The position numbers and the translations under genes are program-made. This document shows, in pieces, positions 51,327 to 63,362 of a stretch of 64,000 nucleotides of DNA. Source of the stretch: Rhynochetos jubatus (Eukaryota; Chordata; Aves; Eurypygiformes; Rhynochetidae); NCBI GenBank assembly GCA_027574665.1, contig CM050690.1:39718665-39782664 (forward strand), written 5' to 3'. The notes below the pieces were generated by a model, which saw nothing but the letters and a program-made list of their open reading frames with translations, was not told where the DNA came from and made no database searches. Each line of letters opens with the position of its first letter. The first letter of the stretch is position 1.

Positions 51327-51425
51327 ATCAATATTCCAGTGGCATAGCATCTTCTCGCTTTGACGCCAAGACACTGCCTAAAGGAAAACAGTTGGATGCT
51401 TTCCAGGACTTCAAAACACAGCCAA
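51327..51425 (+). CDS. Candidate internal exon, unidentified plus-strand gene
   Basis: A 99-bp segment lies between the strong acceptor 'tctctgtgttcattctag' and the strong donor AA|gtaagc. Only one frame is open, reading QYSSGIASSRFDAKTLPKGK and then QLDAFQDFKTQP. The start needs one base from the previous exon; a G from the 45.5 kb candidate gives Asp. The single base left at the end joins the terminal candidate at 51.8 kb to give Lys. GC content rises locally. The protein is not recognised. Confidence 0.42.
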
Positions 51426-51540
51426 GTAAGCTTTAGCGTATATTTCATCACCTTGACATCACTTTAAAATACCACTGAAATAACACGAAAAAATACATCA
51501 GATAAGGATTCATGAATACCCAAAACTCCAGATGAAATTA

Positions 51541-51559
51541 AAAAAAAAAAAAAAAAAAA
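51541..51559. repeat. Poly(A) tract
   Basis: Nineteen A in the putative intron between the two plus-strand candidate exons. Confidence 0.95.
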
Positions 51560-51783
51560 GAAAGTCTTTAAACAGAGTGAAATCTGTTCAGGAGTTTCCA
51601 ACAATATAATGTTCCGTTTTTGTCAACTATTAGATGTCTTCCTTTTTACTGAAACTTAAAGAATAATAAATAGAAGAAATCACAATGGCACTGACTCTAG
51701 CAACATAAATTTATTGTAGAGCATACAAGTGGTCTTTTCTCATTTAAACAACGTAAAACCTGCATTTTCTTTTTCTTTTCCAG

Positions 51784-51839
51784 AGCGGACCAAATTATTC
51801 AATACTCCCCTGGTATTAATGTTCTTATTAAAAGAATAA
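51784..51839 (+). CDS. Candidate terminal exon, unidentified plus-strand gene
   Basis: It follows a very strong acceptor, 'tgcattttctttttcttttccag' (51761-51783, mostly T and C). Joined in phase to the 51.3 kb candidate, it reads KRTKLFNTPLVLMFLLKE and stops at TAA (51837-51839). The short length weakens the call, but the acceptor quality and phase agreement support it. No clear poly(A) signal is seen close downstream. Confidence 0.35.
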
Positions 51840-53822
51840 TTCATGTGGATAACACATCATTCTTCCTGAAGCACTCAAAAAACTGTTGTGGATGGCTGTG
51901 CCATTTTGACCTGGAGTGCCTCTTCCACCAAATACAAAATTGAGCAGGGAAATTTCTCTCTGGTCAGTGATTTACAAATAAGTATTTTACTTATCTCAAA
52001 CGTTTTTTGCAGTTTACTGTTTATGTGGGGATAATCTTTAGTGTCCTTGAATGTGGTATGCAAACTAACACCAAGAATTTGATCTTGCTCTAAGAAAATT
52101 ACAAGCGTAAAAAAGACCCAAAGTGAAAAATTCAGATAATTGCATTCTGTGAGGCTGAGTTTGAATAACTCACGGTTTTGTGTGGACTTTCCAAAAATGG
52201 ACCAAGAACTTTCATGACACACTTCTACTTCTCCTCTGACTGACTCCTTGTGTTATTCTATAGCAATGACAAACTGCAGCTTAATACAGGGAAAAAAATC
52301 AGGCAAGGGAGAACACAGTATTATTAGTTAAATTAACCTCAATATATAGAACGGATTTAAGATGAAATATTTCTTTGAAGCAATTTCTCTAACATACTGG
52401 AATGGCTTTAACTTAATGAAAGCATATTGCCCTCTGTTTAAAAATACGGAATTGTGTACAAGAAATATTATTGTGCTTAATCTAAACAATACAAAGATTC
52501 AGACCGTAGCTTGGTAGGCTACTTACTGCACTCCAGCCTTAATTTAGCATAGTGCTTTCTTAATTTGGACAAGGCATAGTCTGTGGCATCACAGTCTAAG
52601 AAATACAAAAAGTCAGTAGTGAACAGACCATCTTTACCTCTGGTTTTATGTTACCAAGTTCAGTGAAGGAAAGTCATAATACTATCACTCTAAATTATTT
52701 TTCAGGTCTACATAACCCTCGATTAAGACACTCTGCTTGTTCAAAGAATGCTAAAATCAAGTTAAAGAAATTATGCTATATAATAGGCAGCCCTAAGAAC
52801 CTCAGTTTTTTAAAGGTGAGGCAAGACATATTGCAATGTCTCCCAGTGCCATCCCGAGTAATGACTAGAGCTAATCACGTATATTGTTTTAACACAGTCT
52901 CATGCTGGAAAACTCAAAGTTGCAAAATGTTATCAAACCCAAAGCTGCAAAAAAAAAACTCAGTTCAGGAAAATTTTCTGGACTAATCTTTACCCTAAGG
53001 AGTTGTTCTTTGGAACAGTACAAAACTTTTTTTTTCCTCAATCTTCATTTTGTAAAAAGAAAAATGAAAAAAAAAAAAAATAGCAGAATATTTCAACTTA
53101 TATCCAAAGCATTTTGACAGATTTATTACCATGTTTTGAGAAGATAGGAAATTTTACCTTTTAGCAAAAATCAAATTCTTACAAAATGAAAGATTATTTT
53201 TCTACCCCACCTAACTGGCTTTACTTTAGAATAGATGAAAGTATGCAGACCAATGAATACATGGAGCTTTGTAGGCAACATAAGCATTTTTAGGAAATTT
53301 CTCACTTTATATAGTGACAAATTAACACTTTAAAACTTGTGAGCTCTGTTAGTATAAATATATGATTGTAAATATATTGAGGAAACATGAATGATATCTG
53401 TACAAATATTTTATTCCTCAACGTTTATAACTTGTTTCAGTTGTAAGATTGATAATACTAGAACTAGGACTCGCAACAGTCTCCAAATAATCAGCAGTTT
53501 CCATATTGCTCTTCCCACTGGCACTCTGTGCAATGGCTGCCATCTTTTTTGTTGTTGTTTTTGTAAGAAAAATCTCACATTAAGGTTTGATATTTCTCAG
53601 AGGAAGATCATTACCTGTCATAACAGAGACTGCCAAACAGGTAGACCAGGTACAGGAAAAAATTATTTTAAACTCAAAAGCAGAGAAACACCATCCTCTC
53701 CCTTTACTAGTCCCACCAGTCTATCACTCACAGAGGAAATTGTCTCTCCAACAGTTTGAAGGAAAGTGGAAGAGTATGGTTTCTATGGTTCATTATGGAG
53801 TTTTTTTAACCCATCCCACCAC

Positions 53823-53886
53823 TTTTTGGGTTTGTTTTTTTTGGTTTGTTTTTTGTTTGGTTGGTTGTTTGGTTGGGTTTTTTTTA
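53823..53886. repeat. G/T-rich low-complexity patch
   Basis: Repeated GTTT/GGTTT units. It is the strand complement of the A/C-rich patches at 3850-3895 and 16778-16837. Confidence 0.9.
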
Positions 53887-54070
53887 GCAAATCATTGTTT
53901 ATATAGCATACTTTTAGTAGAAAATCTTTAGTACAAACCTTTGCTTCACAGCCTGTTTAGAAGATTTGGGCAAGTGCTGGTACCACAAAACACAGCAATA
54001 AGAAATTAAGCAGTGAAGCTCTACATCTGTGCAAAGTCAAGGTTCTCCATCAAGTAATACTTTCTTTGCC

Positions 54071-54089
54071 TTTTTTTTTTTTTTTTTTT
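54071..54089. repeat. Poly(T) tract
   Basis: Nineteen T, with no recognised element attached. Confidence 0.95.
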
Positions 54090-57000
54090 GAGGTGGTCCA
54101 GACCTTATAAACAGATAGCTTGCTCTGCTTTCTGAAAAATGTGGATGACGTGAAATACGGTTGGCATTTCTTCTATAAGCATATTACACTTACTATGCCA
54201 AATGTATTTTATTCTTACCCTTTATTAAATGCAAACCCTAACGTTTTGCTTTATCGAAAGTACTACATGTAATGAGGTAAAATGAAGTCTGCCAGAGCAC
54301 AGCATTACATTTTCTGTTAGGAAGGTTTACTTTTGCAAATTTAAAACGTCATCAGAAAATTAAAATACATAGATGTCATCACAGGTTTATGCATACGTAT
54401 GCATATGTATTTAAAATGTTCAGTACATAAAACTGTTTTTCATTACTATAAACTCTAACATTTCTATCAAGTCTACAGCCATCCCCAATTACCCTGATGG
54501 TACTGTCAATGTGCCATTTTATGGTCTGAAGGAAGTATTCAGGTTTTAGGCCTAGTAATTGCCCACTTACATTAGGTACCATTTGTAAATGTCCCGTTTG
54601 CTACAGATACGACTCTCTATTTTGCACTGACTCAGTAAAATCAATTTGCAAGCTATATTAAATTTTAGAACAATATGCTGTATTGGATCAACATTTTTGT
54701 CCTGAATTGTCATCTGTCTCATGTGTTTCCAAATTTGTATCACTGTGTATGCTTACTCTAATATAAAACAAAAAATCACTGCAGTGATTAGCATCATATG
54801 CATCAAGAGATTTCTAAGTTTCGCATTGGAACTGCTTGCATTGAATATGCACTTCTTCCCTGAGAGTGATAGTTAAAAGGCTGAACTATTGTTTCCACTG
54901 TTATTAATAACATTGTTCACCCTCTTGAAGTGAATGATGTGTCTCTTAAAAGATGAGGGCTGGATGACTACAACTGTAATTAAAAGGTCCGGATTTATAA
55001 GGTACTCAGCATTGCACAAAAACATGACCCTCTAACAGGAGTGAATTTACAATTCAATTCTACATAAAACATTGTGGTCATTTCTTGAATAAAGAAGAAG
55101 AATCATTGGGGTATTCACAAGCTTTAGAACCAGCAGAAATGAACTGGCATCAGAATGCCAACTCCTGATGCATGTGGGAGTCTGGACAATAAGGCAAAAC
55201 CTGGAACTGCTCCATTGGGATAAGAAAATAAATGTAGGATATAGAGGAAAAACATAAAGAAGACAGGAACCTAAAGGTTTTATTTCATTTATTTCATTTA
55301 TTACTGGCAACGAAATAGGAGGTTTTTTCTTAATATAAGTTATTTCTTAAAAGCCAAGCGTATCTCTGTGTCATTCTTGTAGTGTGCACAGCCACAGATG
55401 TTAAGAGCTAGCCGATACTGTCAAAACCCGCCAGTCATGTAACTATCTCCATAACCACAATCACCACTGTGAGTAGGTACTGATTACCCATCTCACTTTT
55501 GTACTCTCTGAAACACCAGAGCAAACCCTATTGGTCAGTTTTAAAAATGTCTCAGCTGCAGAGCTAATGTCAGTTGTGATTCAGCCCTAATTTTGCCTGT
55601 CAACAGTCTTGTTCAACTTCCCAGATATTCCAGCTTGTTGCCAAGACCATTTTGTAAACAAAGTCTCTCTTTTGAAAATCACCATATGAATATGTCAACA
55701 GGTCGTGAAATATTTTCATTACAAACCTTGAAGAAAATCTAAGCTCTAAAGAAACAGTCAGAAAAATGTCTATTTCATTAGGAATGAGTGTGAAATCTTG
55801 CTGGAAAACATTTATTTTGGCAACTCCCTGTTCTGTTGGTGGCCCAAAAGTATCCTGACTAGACAGACTACCCTGGTGGGAGGCAGCACCACCTCCAGCA
55901 AGGAAGCTGTAGCAGATGAGCTAAGCACCTCAAGGATCACCCTAGACCATGAATTTGCAGTGTGAGAGTACCCAAGCAACTGCAAGGTCCGACAGAAATA
56001 GAAATCCACGTGTTACTTCAAAGTAAACGACTGAAAACTTCTATTAATTTATCCAAGGATCAGAAAGAGCATTAGAAAACCTGCAAGAGAGGTTACTTGT
56101 TTTCTTATGCTGATAATGGAAATAGATGTCAGCTCACATACTGGGGACAGGGTTCCTTCAAACTCTTCATGACCTTTTAAACACTCTGTAGTCATTTGAA
56201 ATAAGATCCTTCAGTTACCTGTCAGATTTAGTCAGCATCCATCTTTAGTCTCACTAAGCGTCCTGCAGTGCACAAAAATCTGTGATTTTAAAGCTGAAAA
56301 GCATGTTCAAGGCATTGGCCATAGTCAATTACTTGACACACACAGAGATTGCTTCCCAAACCAGAAATAGGTAGATGTGTAAAGCACAGATCCTGTGTGC
56401 TTGCATGGGTGTAAGGAAGGCGATGTGTGATGCACCCTAATCCATGAAAAATAGGAAGAAAGGCATTGGAAGCCCCACTACAAACCCTGCAGTCTCTCCA
56501 TGGGGAGAAGATTTTCTCACAGTCATCAACATCTTACCCTCTCTCAACTTCCCACCTCCAAAATTTCCAGAGATTCATACTATTTCTACATCAGTGAAGA
56601 TTCCCAGAGGCTTCTGCAACACAATTCAGGAGGGCTGCATAGAGAAAAGGAGTCTGCTGATCCCTCTTGAGATGTGCAAAATGAAAGCACCTACTGTATC
56701 TTGTCACAGACACGTTTTTCAAGGAGGACTTAACCTCCACGAAACTCAGAGGGTTTTATCCTAGAACTGAAACTTAAGATTGTGAATCTAATCTTGAATC
56801 TCCTGGATGATTATGTTTGAGACAGATTTATTTTTCTTAGACAAAGGCAATGAATTCCAAAAACATTATTTATCCAAAGAAAAAATCTTTAACAATAAAG
56901 CACACAGCTGAGTGTCAAGATATGTAGTTCTGCCAGAGATTTCCTATGCGCTCCATCCCCGAAAAGAAACGCTTATCTCACTTGTGAATTTCACATGTCA

Positions 57001-57479
57001 ATTTGATGTCTGTAAAGTATCCAAAAATCTTCAAATGCACTATGAATTACAAGTCTACTGGGTGTTACATGAAAAAAACCCACTAAAAATAATACTGCAA
57101 AGCTCTTAGTTTCAGTTCTTTACTTCTAAATGTTTTTACTTACAACCCTTCTTAAGCAGCTCTTTGCAAACCAAGGAAGTCCATTCAGTCATCAAAATTA
57201 AAAAACATTATTTGAATGGGATTTTTAGAGTTCTGGGGAACTTCAGTTTACATCAAACAGATCAAATGCATGACTAAACAAAACAATCTGGCAAAGTGTG
57301 AAATATAATGAGTCCTTCCTTTCTCTGTAACACATCACTATACTACCAAAAGGATTTAGGGGGTTTACATGAAAACTGAGAAGGAAAAGACAGCTTTCCT
57401 ACTTCATTGAGGTGAATTTGGAGAGTTCCTTCAGCAGCCAAATGTGAAATTACAGAACCACTGTATGTAACCTACATTA

Positions 57480-57650
57480 TAAACAGCCACTGTGCCAGTG
57501 GACTGGCAGGTTTCCACAGTAATTCCCATCTACAAAAAGGCCTGCAGAGCAAATCCTGCAAACTCCACACCAATGAGCCTGACTGCTCCCATCCATAGAA
57601 GGATGGCAATCTGCTTTCAAAAAGAAAGAAAGGGTGAAGAGCTTTGAAAA
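57480..57650 (+). mobile_element. Ancient CR1-like LINE reverse transcriptase remnant
   Basis: From 57492 one plus-strand frame reads VPVDWQVSTVIPIYKK, then ANPANSTPMSLT. This fits the conserved reverse transcriptase block of CR1/L3-type LINEs (LPxDWxxAxVxPIxKK...NPxNYRPxSLT). The frame stays open for about 50 codons, but no other LINE motif is visible on either side, so this is a small relic of an old insertion. Confidence 0.72.
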
Positions 57651-60600
57651 GCTGAATAAATAGAAAATGATTCAAGGACAGCTTATGTCTGAGGATTCCC
57701 ATATTCTTTTATCTTTTATCAAGATACCAGAATTAAGTGAGAAAAGACACAAACTTCTTGCACTTGCTTGTTGATCCTGATGATCCTAGTTATTACAAGC
57801 GATCATGAAGGAAAGGTGTGCAACATATCACGGTATAAAAAAACCACTGTACTTTCACTATAATCCACCTGCATGCAATTTTTCTAAGACTTGTTAAATA
57901 TTTAATAGGACTTTGGAGCGCTAAAGTTAGTTGTAGGCTTGTTAACTGCTTCTAAAGATTGAGAACCTTTTATAGAGTGAGAGTAACAGAAGGCAGTGGA
58001 CACAATGAAAAGGACTCGCTTAATTATCACACTTTTGGGCCTGGCTCACTCTTTCTTTCAAAAAAAGATAAAATTGTTAAAAATGAAAATACAACAACTC
58101 TGAACATCTTACTGGGATGCAGAGCCCTGTCTTACTGATATTTATACCCTTGATGCTTTGCTCATCCTTGCCAAAACAACTTTTTAATCCAAAAAGGCCC
58201 ACCTTCCTAGTTTTGCACGTTAAACATTGTAATTTTATGTTGTTTGTCTGAATAATCCACAAAGAACCACCACCATGTTCAGGTGACTTTCAGCATGCAT
58301 GGACAAGAACAATCCTATCCAGTCGACATAACTGAATGCATATGCTGCTGTGAGTATTCCAGGGGTGGGGTTGCCTAATAAGGCATTTCAGTAGGGATCT
58401 TTGACAAAAAAGCCACTGCGAAGACTTCTTCCAATTTGGTTTTTTTTTTAGGTAGCTTACAAACAATTTAGAATTAAATTAGGACTATTGCCACACTTGT
58501 GTTTCAGACTCTGCAAATAGGATTCATGCTGATAGGGAAATAATAGTATATTTAACATCAAAAAGTTGTGCTTTAAACATTCGCTATAATTTTGTAGTGA
58601 AATTTTTAATGGGAATATTCCATAAAGGCCATTGTTAGAGAGGTAGTTTCAGAACTAAATGGGAAACATCTTGGAAATTTAGTTTGTACATGGAATTTAG
58701 GATAAAATAACTTACTGGACTAACATCGAGCAAAATGTTAATTTGTGCATGGATAATGTCTATAATGCCTCTATTTGAGGCTGAAATGGGAACCTTTTCC
58801 AGAAATGCTTTAGGTAGCTGTTAGACTGATGACAAAATCTTGACTGACCTGCTCAAATATCTGGCATGCCTTTTACCTCCACCTGAGTAACGACTACTTT
58901 GATGTTCCACAAAAAAGAGTTTGTTTGTCCTTGAAACAATTGTTCAACTGTAAGGTGCAGGAAGAATCCTTTTGTCTGAAGACACCATACATGGGATAGA
59001 TATGTTTAAACTGCCCTACAATTAGAACAGTTCAATGAAGCAATTTTATTCTCCCAATGTCAAAAGCTGCGACTCCCTGTATCACATGAAAATTTTGCCC
59101 TCATTCATGCCCCATGTTCATTCTGCATGAAGCTAGTACCGACAGCTGATATACCAGCATTTATAAACTCTTTGTTTTGTTAGAAAAAAAAAAAGACAAA
59201 AAAAAAATGATCCCATACCATGACAACCTGTGTAGAGTTTGAATCTTATGATTCAAAATATATCAGAGAGTAAGGTTTCAATATCAGAATTATCCTGAAA
59301 TTTCAAACAGATTTCAGTTCTTTTCCAGTAAGACATCTGAAAAATCCTCAGACCAGGGAGCTGACATTTATATTCTCCCAGCACTCATAGAAATCCATTA
59401 CCAAGGACACCAAGGAACTCATCTCTGCTTGCTCCTAGTGCTTCTGACTGTTTATGGATTCTGACTGGCTTTCTTAAATTATGAGGTCTCTCACGTACTT
59501 TAAGTTACCCTAAGGGCTTCATCAGAATCTGAGAACTAGAAAGTTATGTCCAACTTCTCTCTCAAACTGAGCATAGGACAGGAGAAGATTTGTCCCACAG
59601 ATTTCTACAACTGCAAATATTCCCATCACATACATGTCAGCTGGAAAATAATCAGCTACAGAACCAGAATCTAAAGCAGCAGATGGACACCGATGATTTA
59701 CAGAGGAAATCCCATTTAAATTTAGCTAAAAGTGAAAAACATAAGGAAGATAACAAGGTAAAAAAATACAATATTTATAATAAAGGCAATGGAAGTAAAC
59801 TGCACCAAACACGCAACCTTTATCTGAAGCAATATATTTATAGTGTAATGAGATGTTCAAAAATAGGCTAGGTAGCTTTTTTTTCCTGGATAAACAGCTG
59901 TGCCTTGCTGGTGAATAGCTGAATTGTTCTGATACCCGTTTTCCATATCTGGAACCTCTAAAAAAAAATGAAAGCTAGGTTAGGTACCTGAAAAAAAAAG
60001 GCAGGTTTTCTGGAGGTACTAGATGCAGAACCTTCAACAATTAAAGTCATTTTCCCTTAAAGCAGAGAAGAATTTTAAAGTGCTGATACTTTCTCCATGT
60101 TGTCTTTCTCATGCCTTTCTCAGTCTACCAGTTATCACCATATGACAGTCCTGTGTGCTTCTTCTTTCTGTGGTTTTGAACAGGCTAGTCTTTGCACATG
60201 TGTGACTCTACTCCCCTTTTTTCAAAATCTTTTCCTACGCCTCACCCAACTCAGAACAAGGTGATCACTTCAGTTCATCACCTTTTACTGTATTTTGTTC
60301 CCACTTCATCTCACAGCATGAACTTCCATTTCCTTTATGGAGTCTTAAGGGAAAACATATCAGTTGAATGCAGACTCTCCCTTGGATTGTAATCATCCAC
60401 CTTCCTTCCTTCCTCACGGGAAGCTGACGTTTTTATTTCCTTTCACTGAGGTCCACGTTCACCACCACTAGTAGCATATATAACCTACTGAAAGCTTTGC
60501 ATTTCCTTTTTCACCACTATTTTGAAAGCTAAGATCGTGGCAAAATCACACACAATAAACAGTGCATGCTTCCTATGTTGTAATAAAGATTTTATCCATA

Positions 60601-62189
60601 TTTCTAAGTTTTCACGTAACTGCTGATTTTTATGATTTCATTGTGATAACAACACCTTTATTTTAGCAACCCTGAAATAATCTGAGAGTTATCGACGACT
60701 CTCCTCCAGGATGAATATTTGTCTCGTTTTGATAGTTACTCTTTTCCTGAGTTCGCCTTTCTGTCTCTCCCTCAGCCTGCTTTCAAAACTACTCTTTCCA
60801 TGGATTTGAGTGCTATTTTAGGGCAAAGAAAAGAAACCCACCATACTAAGCACTATGAGAGAATATGAAGTGCAGCCCTAAGAGAAAAGGAAACAGGTGT
60901 TTGTGCCAGATAGGGTTAATTCATTCACTTTTGGTAGCTGCACTACATCTGGTAAAAATAAGTAGGTATTAACTCAGCATGTGAACACAACATACATTTC
61001 TGTAGCAATGGCTGAGTAAAAGATAATTTTTTTGGTTTTGTTTAATTTTGAAATCCTGTTACTCTATATCTTTCCTGTATCACTTTCCTGATGATAGGAA
61101 TAATCAGTACTTAAAACTGGTGGATTAACACAGGTAGACCAGAGTGGTCAAAAGGTTATGGGTTAGTACCTTGAACAGCTCCAGGATGGTAACCGTCTCC
61201 CTTTGAAATCTACAGGATAAGTCAACAGATTTGCTGTCAAGAATGAAGGAAAAGCCTGAGCTTTGTCTGTTTGCCAGGAGGCAAACATGTTGAAAGCAGA
61301 GCTCACTATGTCCTGACACTTTATATCACTGATACAATTGTCAAACTTCATTGAATTTATCTGTGCAATTTAGAATTAGCAAAGGGTGTCCAAGAAGCAT
61401 CCGGCTCACTGTGTTCAAGATGTTTACAGAGCGTTGGTCTAACAAACAACATACACCTCTACCACAGCAGCAGCATGCACAAAGCATCCTGGGTTTATTC
61501 TGCAAGTTTTAATTTTGTCAGGTCTATTATCTTCAAGTCCAAATGACTATTCCACTAGTTGACTAGTTCCACTTGAACTAGAAACATGTTTTTCTCTTCA
61601 TAAAACGTGTTCTGGAATGCCTTTACATGTGCCATCCCCTTAGACTGCCTATTAAAGACCGCATGCCCAAGTATTTTCCCTGGTGAAATCTCTACCTTAG
61701 CAGCATCCAAGTAAAGCTTCTTACATTACTTGTAAGAAATCCTAAGTTTCCAAAACACAACCACTGTCAACACAGAAGTTACAGGTAGAGAGTTAGCAAA
61801 GAGAATCTAGTAATTTTACTTACACAGTAATTATAGGAAATTGGATGACATTATTGTCATGAAAGGCTGTGGATATCCTACTCTAAAACTATTGCTTGTT
61901 GCATCGAAAGTCCAAGTGACTCACTCCTAGATATCAATGTAAATAATTTTTATTCCTGAGAAAAATGAATCCTTCAAATCATCCTTCAACTTTCACAGAG
62001 TTTCACAGGAGATCAGATAAGACCAATCTGTCTGAAGAAAGTGGGAAAATGAGGTCATGAACTCAGATATGTCATGTTATTTTCTTCTGAAAAGTAAATG
62101 ACCAATTATCAGACTGTAGTTTAGGCAGTCATGATTCTAAGAAAGTCACATGTCTGTCCAAGGCTTTTTTGAGAGGAAACTACACAGGA
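57651..62189. other. AT-rich noncoding stretch
   Basis: Nothing recognised. A 93-codon frame at 59590-59871 is Lys/Asn/Gln-rich and has no domain; it looks like a by-product of A-rich sequence. A tracts occur near 59185-59210. Confidence 0.45.
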
Positions 62190-62704
62190 GCATGTGTTCT
62201 GACAGGACCTGTGACCCCGTGGGGAAGCCACACCATTCCTAGATGGCTGCACCATGTGGGAAGGACCCAGACTGCAGAAGGTTGTGAGGAACTGTACCCT
62301 GTGGGAGGGACCACACAGCAGAGAAGGGGAAGAGGATGAGGAAGAAGGACTGGCAGAGACAAAGCATTATGAACTGACCCCAACATCCATTCCCTGTTCC
62401 TCTGCAGCACTTAGGGGTAGGATGTAGAAAAGTCAGGAGTGAAGTTGAATCTGGGAAGATATAAGGCATGGGGGAAGATGGTTTTAGTTTTGTTATTTCT
62501 CACTATGCTACTCCACTACAATGAACTGTCAATAAATTAATGTCCCCAGCTTGAGTTTGTTCTGTTCATGATGGTAGATAGTTGGTAATCTCCCTGTCCT
62601 TACCTAAACCCATCATATTTCTTTCCTCTGTCCTGTTGATAGAAGGGGAGTGATAGAACATCTGGGTGAGCAATTGGTAGCCAGCCAAGCTCAACCCACC
62701 ACAC
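62190..62704 (+). mobile_element. LTR of the same family as at 45.7 kb, 5'-truncated, plus strand
   Basis: It contains the same landmarks as the 45.7 kb LTR in the opposite orientation: 'ggaccacacagcagagaagg', 'agtgaagttgaatctgggaa', the poly(A) signal AATAAA at 62531-62536 followed by 'tccccagcttgagtttgttc', and the end 'agctcaacccaccacaca'. The expected TGTGTTGAG start is missing, so the U3 side is truncated. No internal retroviral genes. Confidence 0.8.
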
Positions 62705-63082
62705 ATGTTCTTTTCTGCTGATAAACATGAGACTAAAGCCACATTCATCACGCAGGTGTAGCTTAAGGGATTACATGAAGTCATTTAGGTTCGTTCTACT
62801 CCTAATGAAAATACAACTTGGCCTCTAGCAAATAAATCACATTTCACAGTTTTAGGTGATAATATTTTTTTTTTTTACATTTTGATATTATTTTAAAATG
62901 ACAGATTAGCATAGAATTTAATTTTTCAGGTCAAGGAGCAGCAACCGTTTTGCAAATGGAAGATCAGAAAATAATTTGCCATGGGAAAAAGTTTAGCTTA
63001 ACATTCATTTGTGGTTTGCTGACACTGATAAAAAGGGCTGATGTGCTGTTCAAGTAAATACTGCCTACATAAACTGAAAAAC
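62705..63082. other. AT-rich noncoding stretch
   Basis: Nothing recognised. Confidence 0.5.
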
Positions 63083-63362
63083 AGCATAGCACAAAATAGC
63101 ATAGTTCAGTTGGAAGGGGCCTACAACATTCACCTAGTCCAACTGCCTGACTACTTCAGGCCTGATCAAAACATTATTAAAGACATTGCCCAAATGCCTC
63201 TTAAATACTGACAGGCATGGGGCATTGACCATCCCTCTAGGAAGCCTGTTCCACTGTTCGATTACCCTTCAGTAAAGAAATGCTTCCTAATGCCAAGTCT
63301 GAACCTCCCCTGAGGCAGCTTTTAACCATTTCCATGTGTCCTGTCACTGGATACCAGGGAGT
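63083..63362 (-). mobile_element. CR1 LINE 3' end, minus strand
   Basis: Plus-strand text runs 'agcatagttcagttggaagg', 'cacctagtccaactgcctga', 'ccctctaggaagcctgttcc' and 'cttcctaatgccaagtctga', the reverse complement of a CR1 3' region with its tail worn down to AGCATAG units at the plus-strand left end. 5'-truncated at about 63362. Confidence 0.92.

Larger units (their letters stand above)
51840..57479. other. AT-rich noncoding stretch
   Basis: No gene recognised in about 5.6 kb. Open frames of 106-122 codons (51875-52222 minus, 53391-53759 plus, 56444-56764 plus) show no domain and read as random sequence. It contains a G/T-rich patch and a T run, listed separately. Confidence 0.45.

Noticed and set aside
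53391-53759. 122-codon plus-strand frame
   Set aside because: Low-complexity and Cys/Phe/Ser-rich from T-rich DNA, with no splice context and no family signature.
56444-56764. 106-codon plus-strand frame
   Set aside because: No domain, no good start context and no homology recognised; within chance for a window of this size.
59590-59871. 93-codon Lys/Asn/Gln-rich plus-strand frame
   Set aside because: Product of A-rich sequence; no domain or regulatory context.
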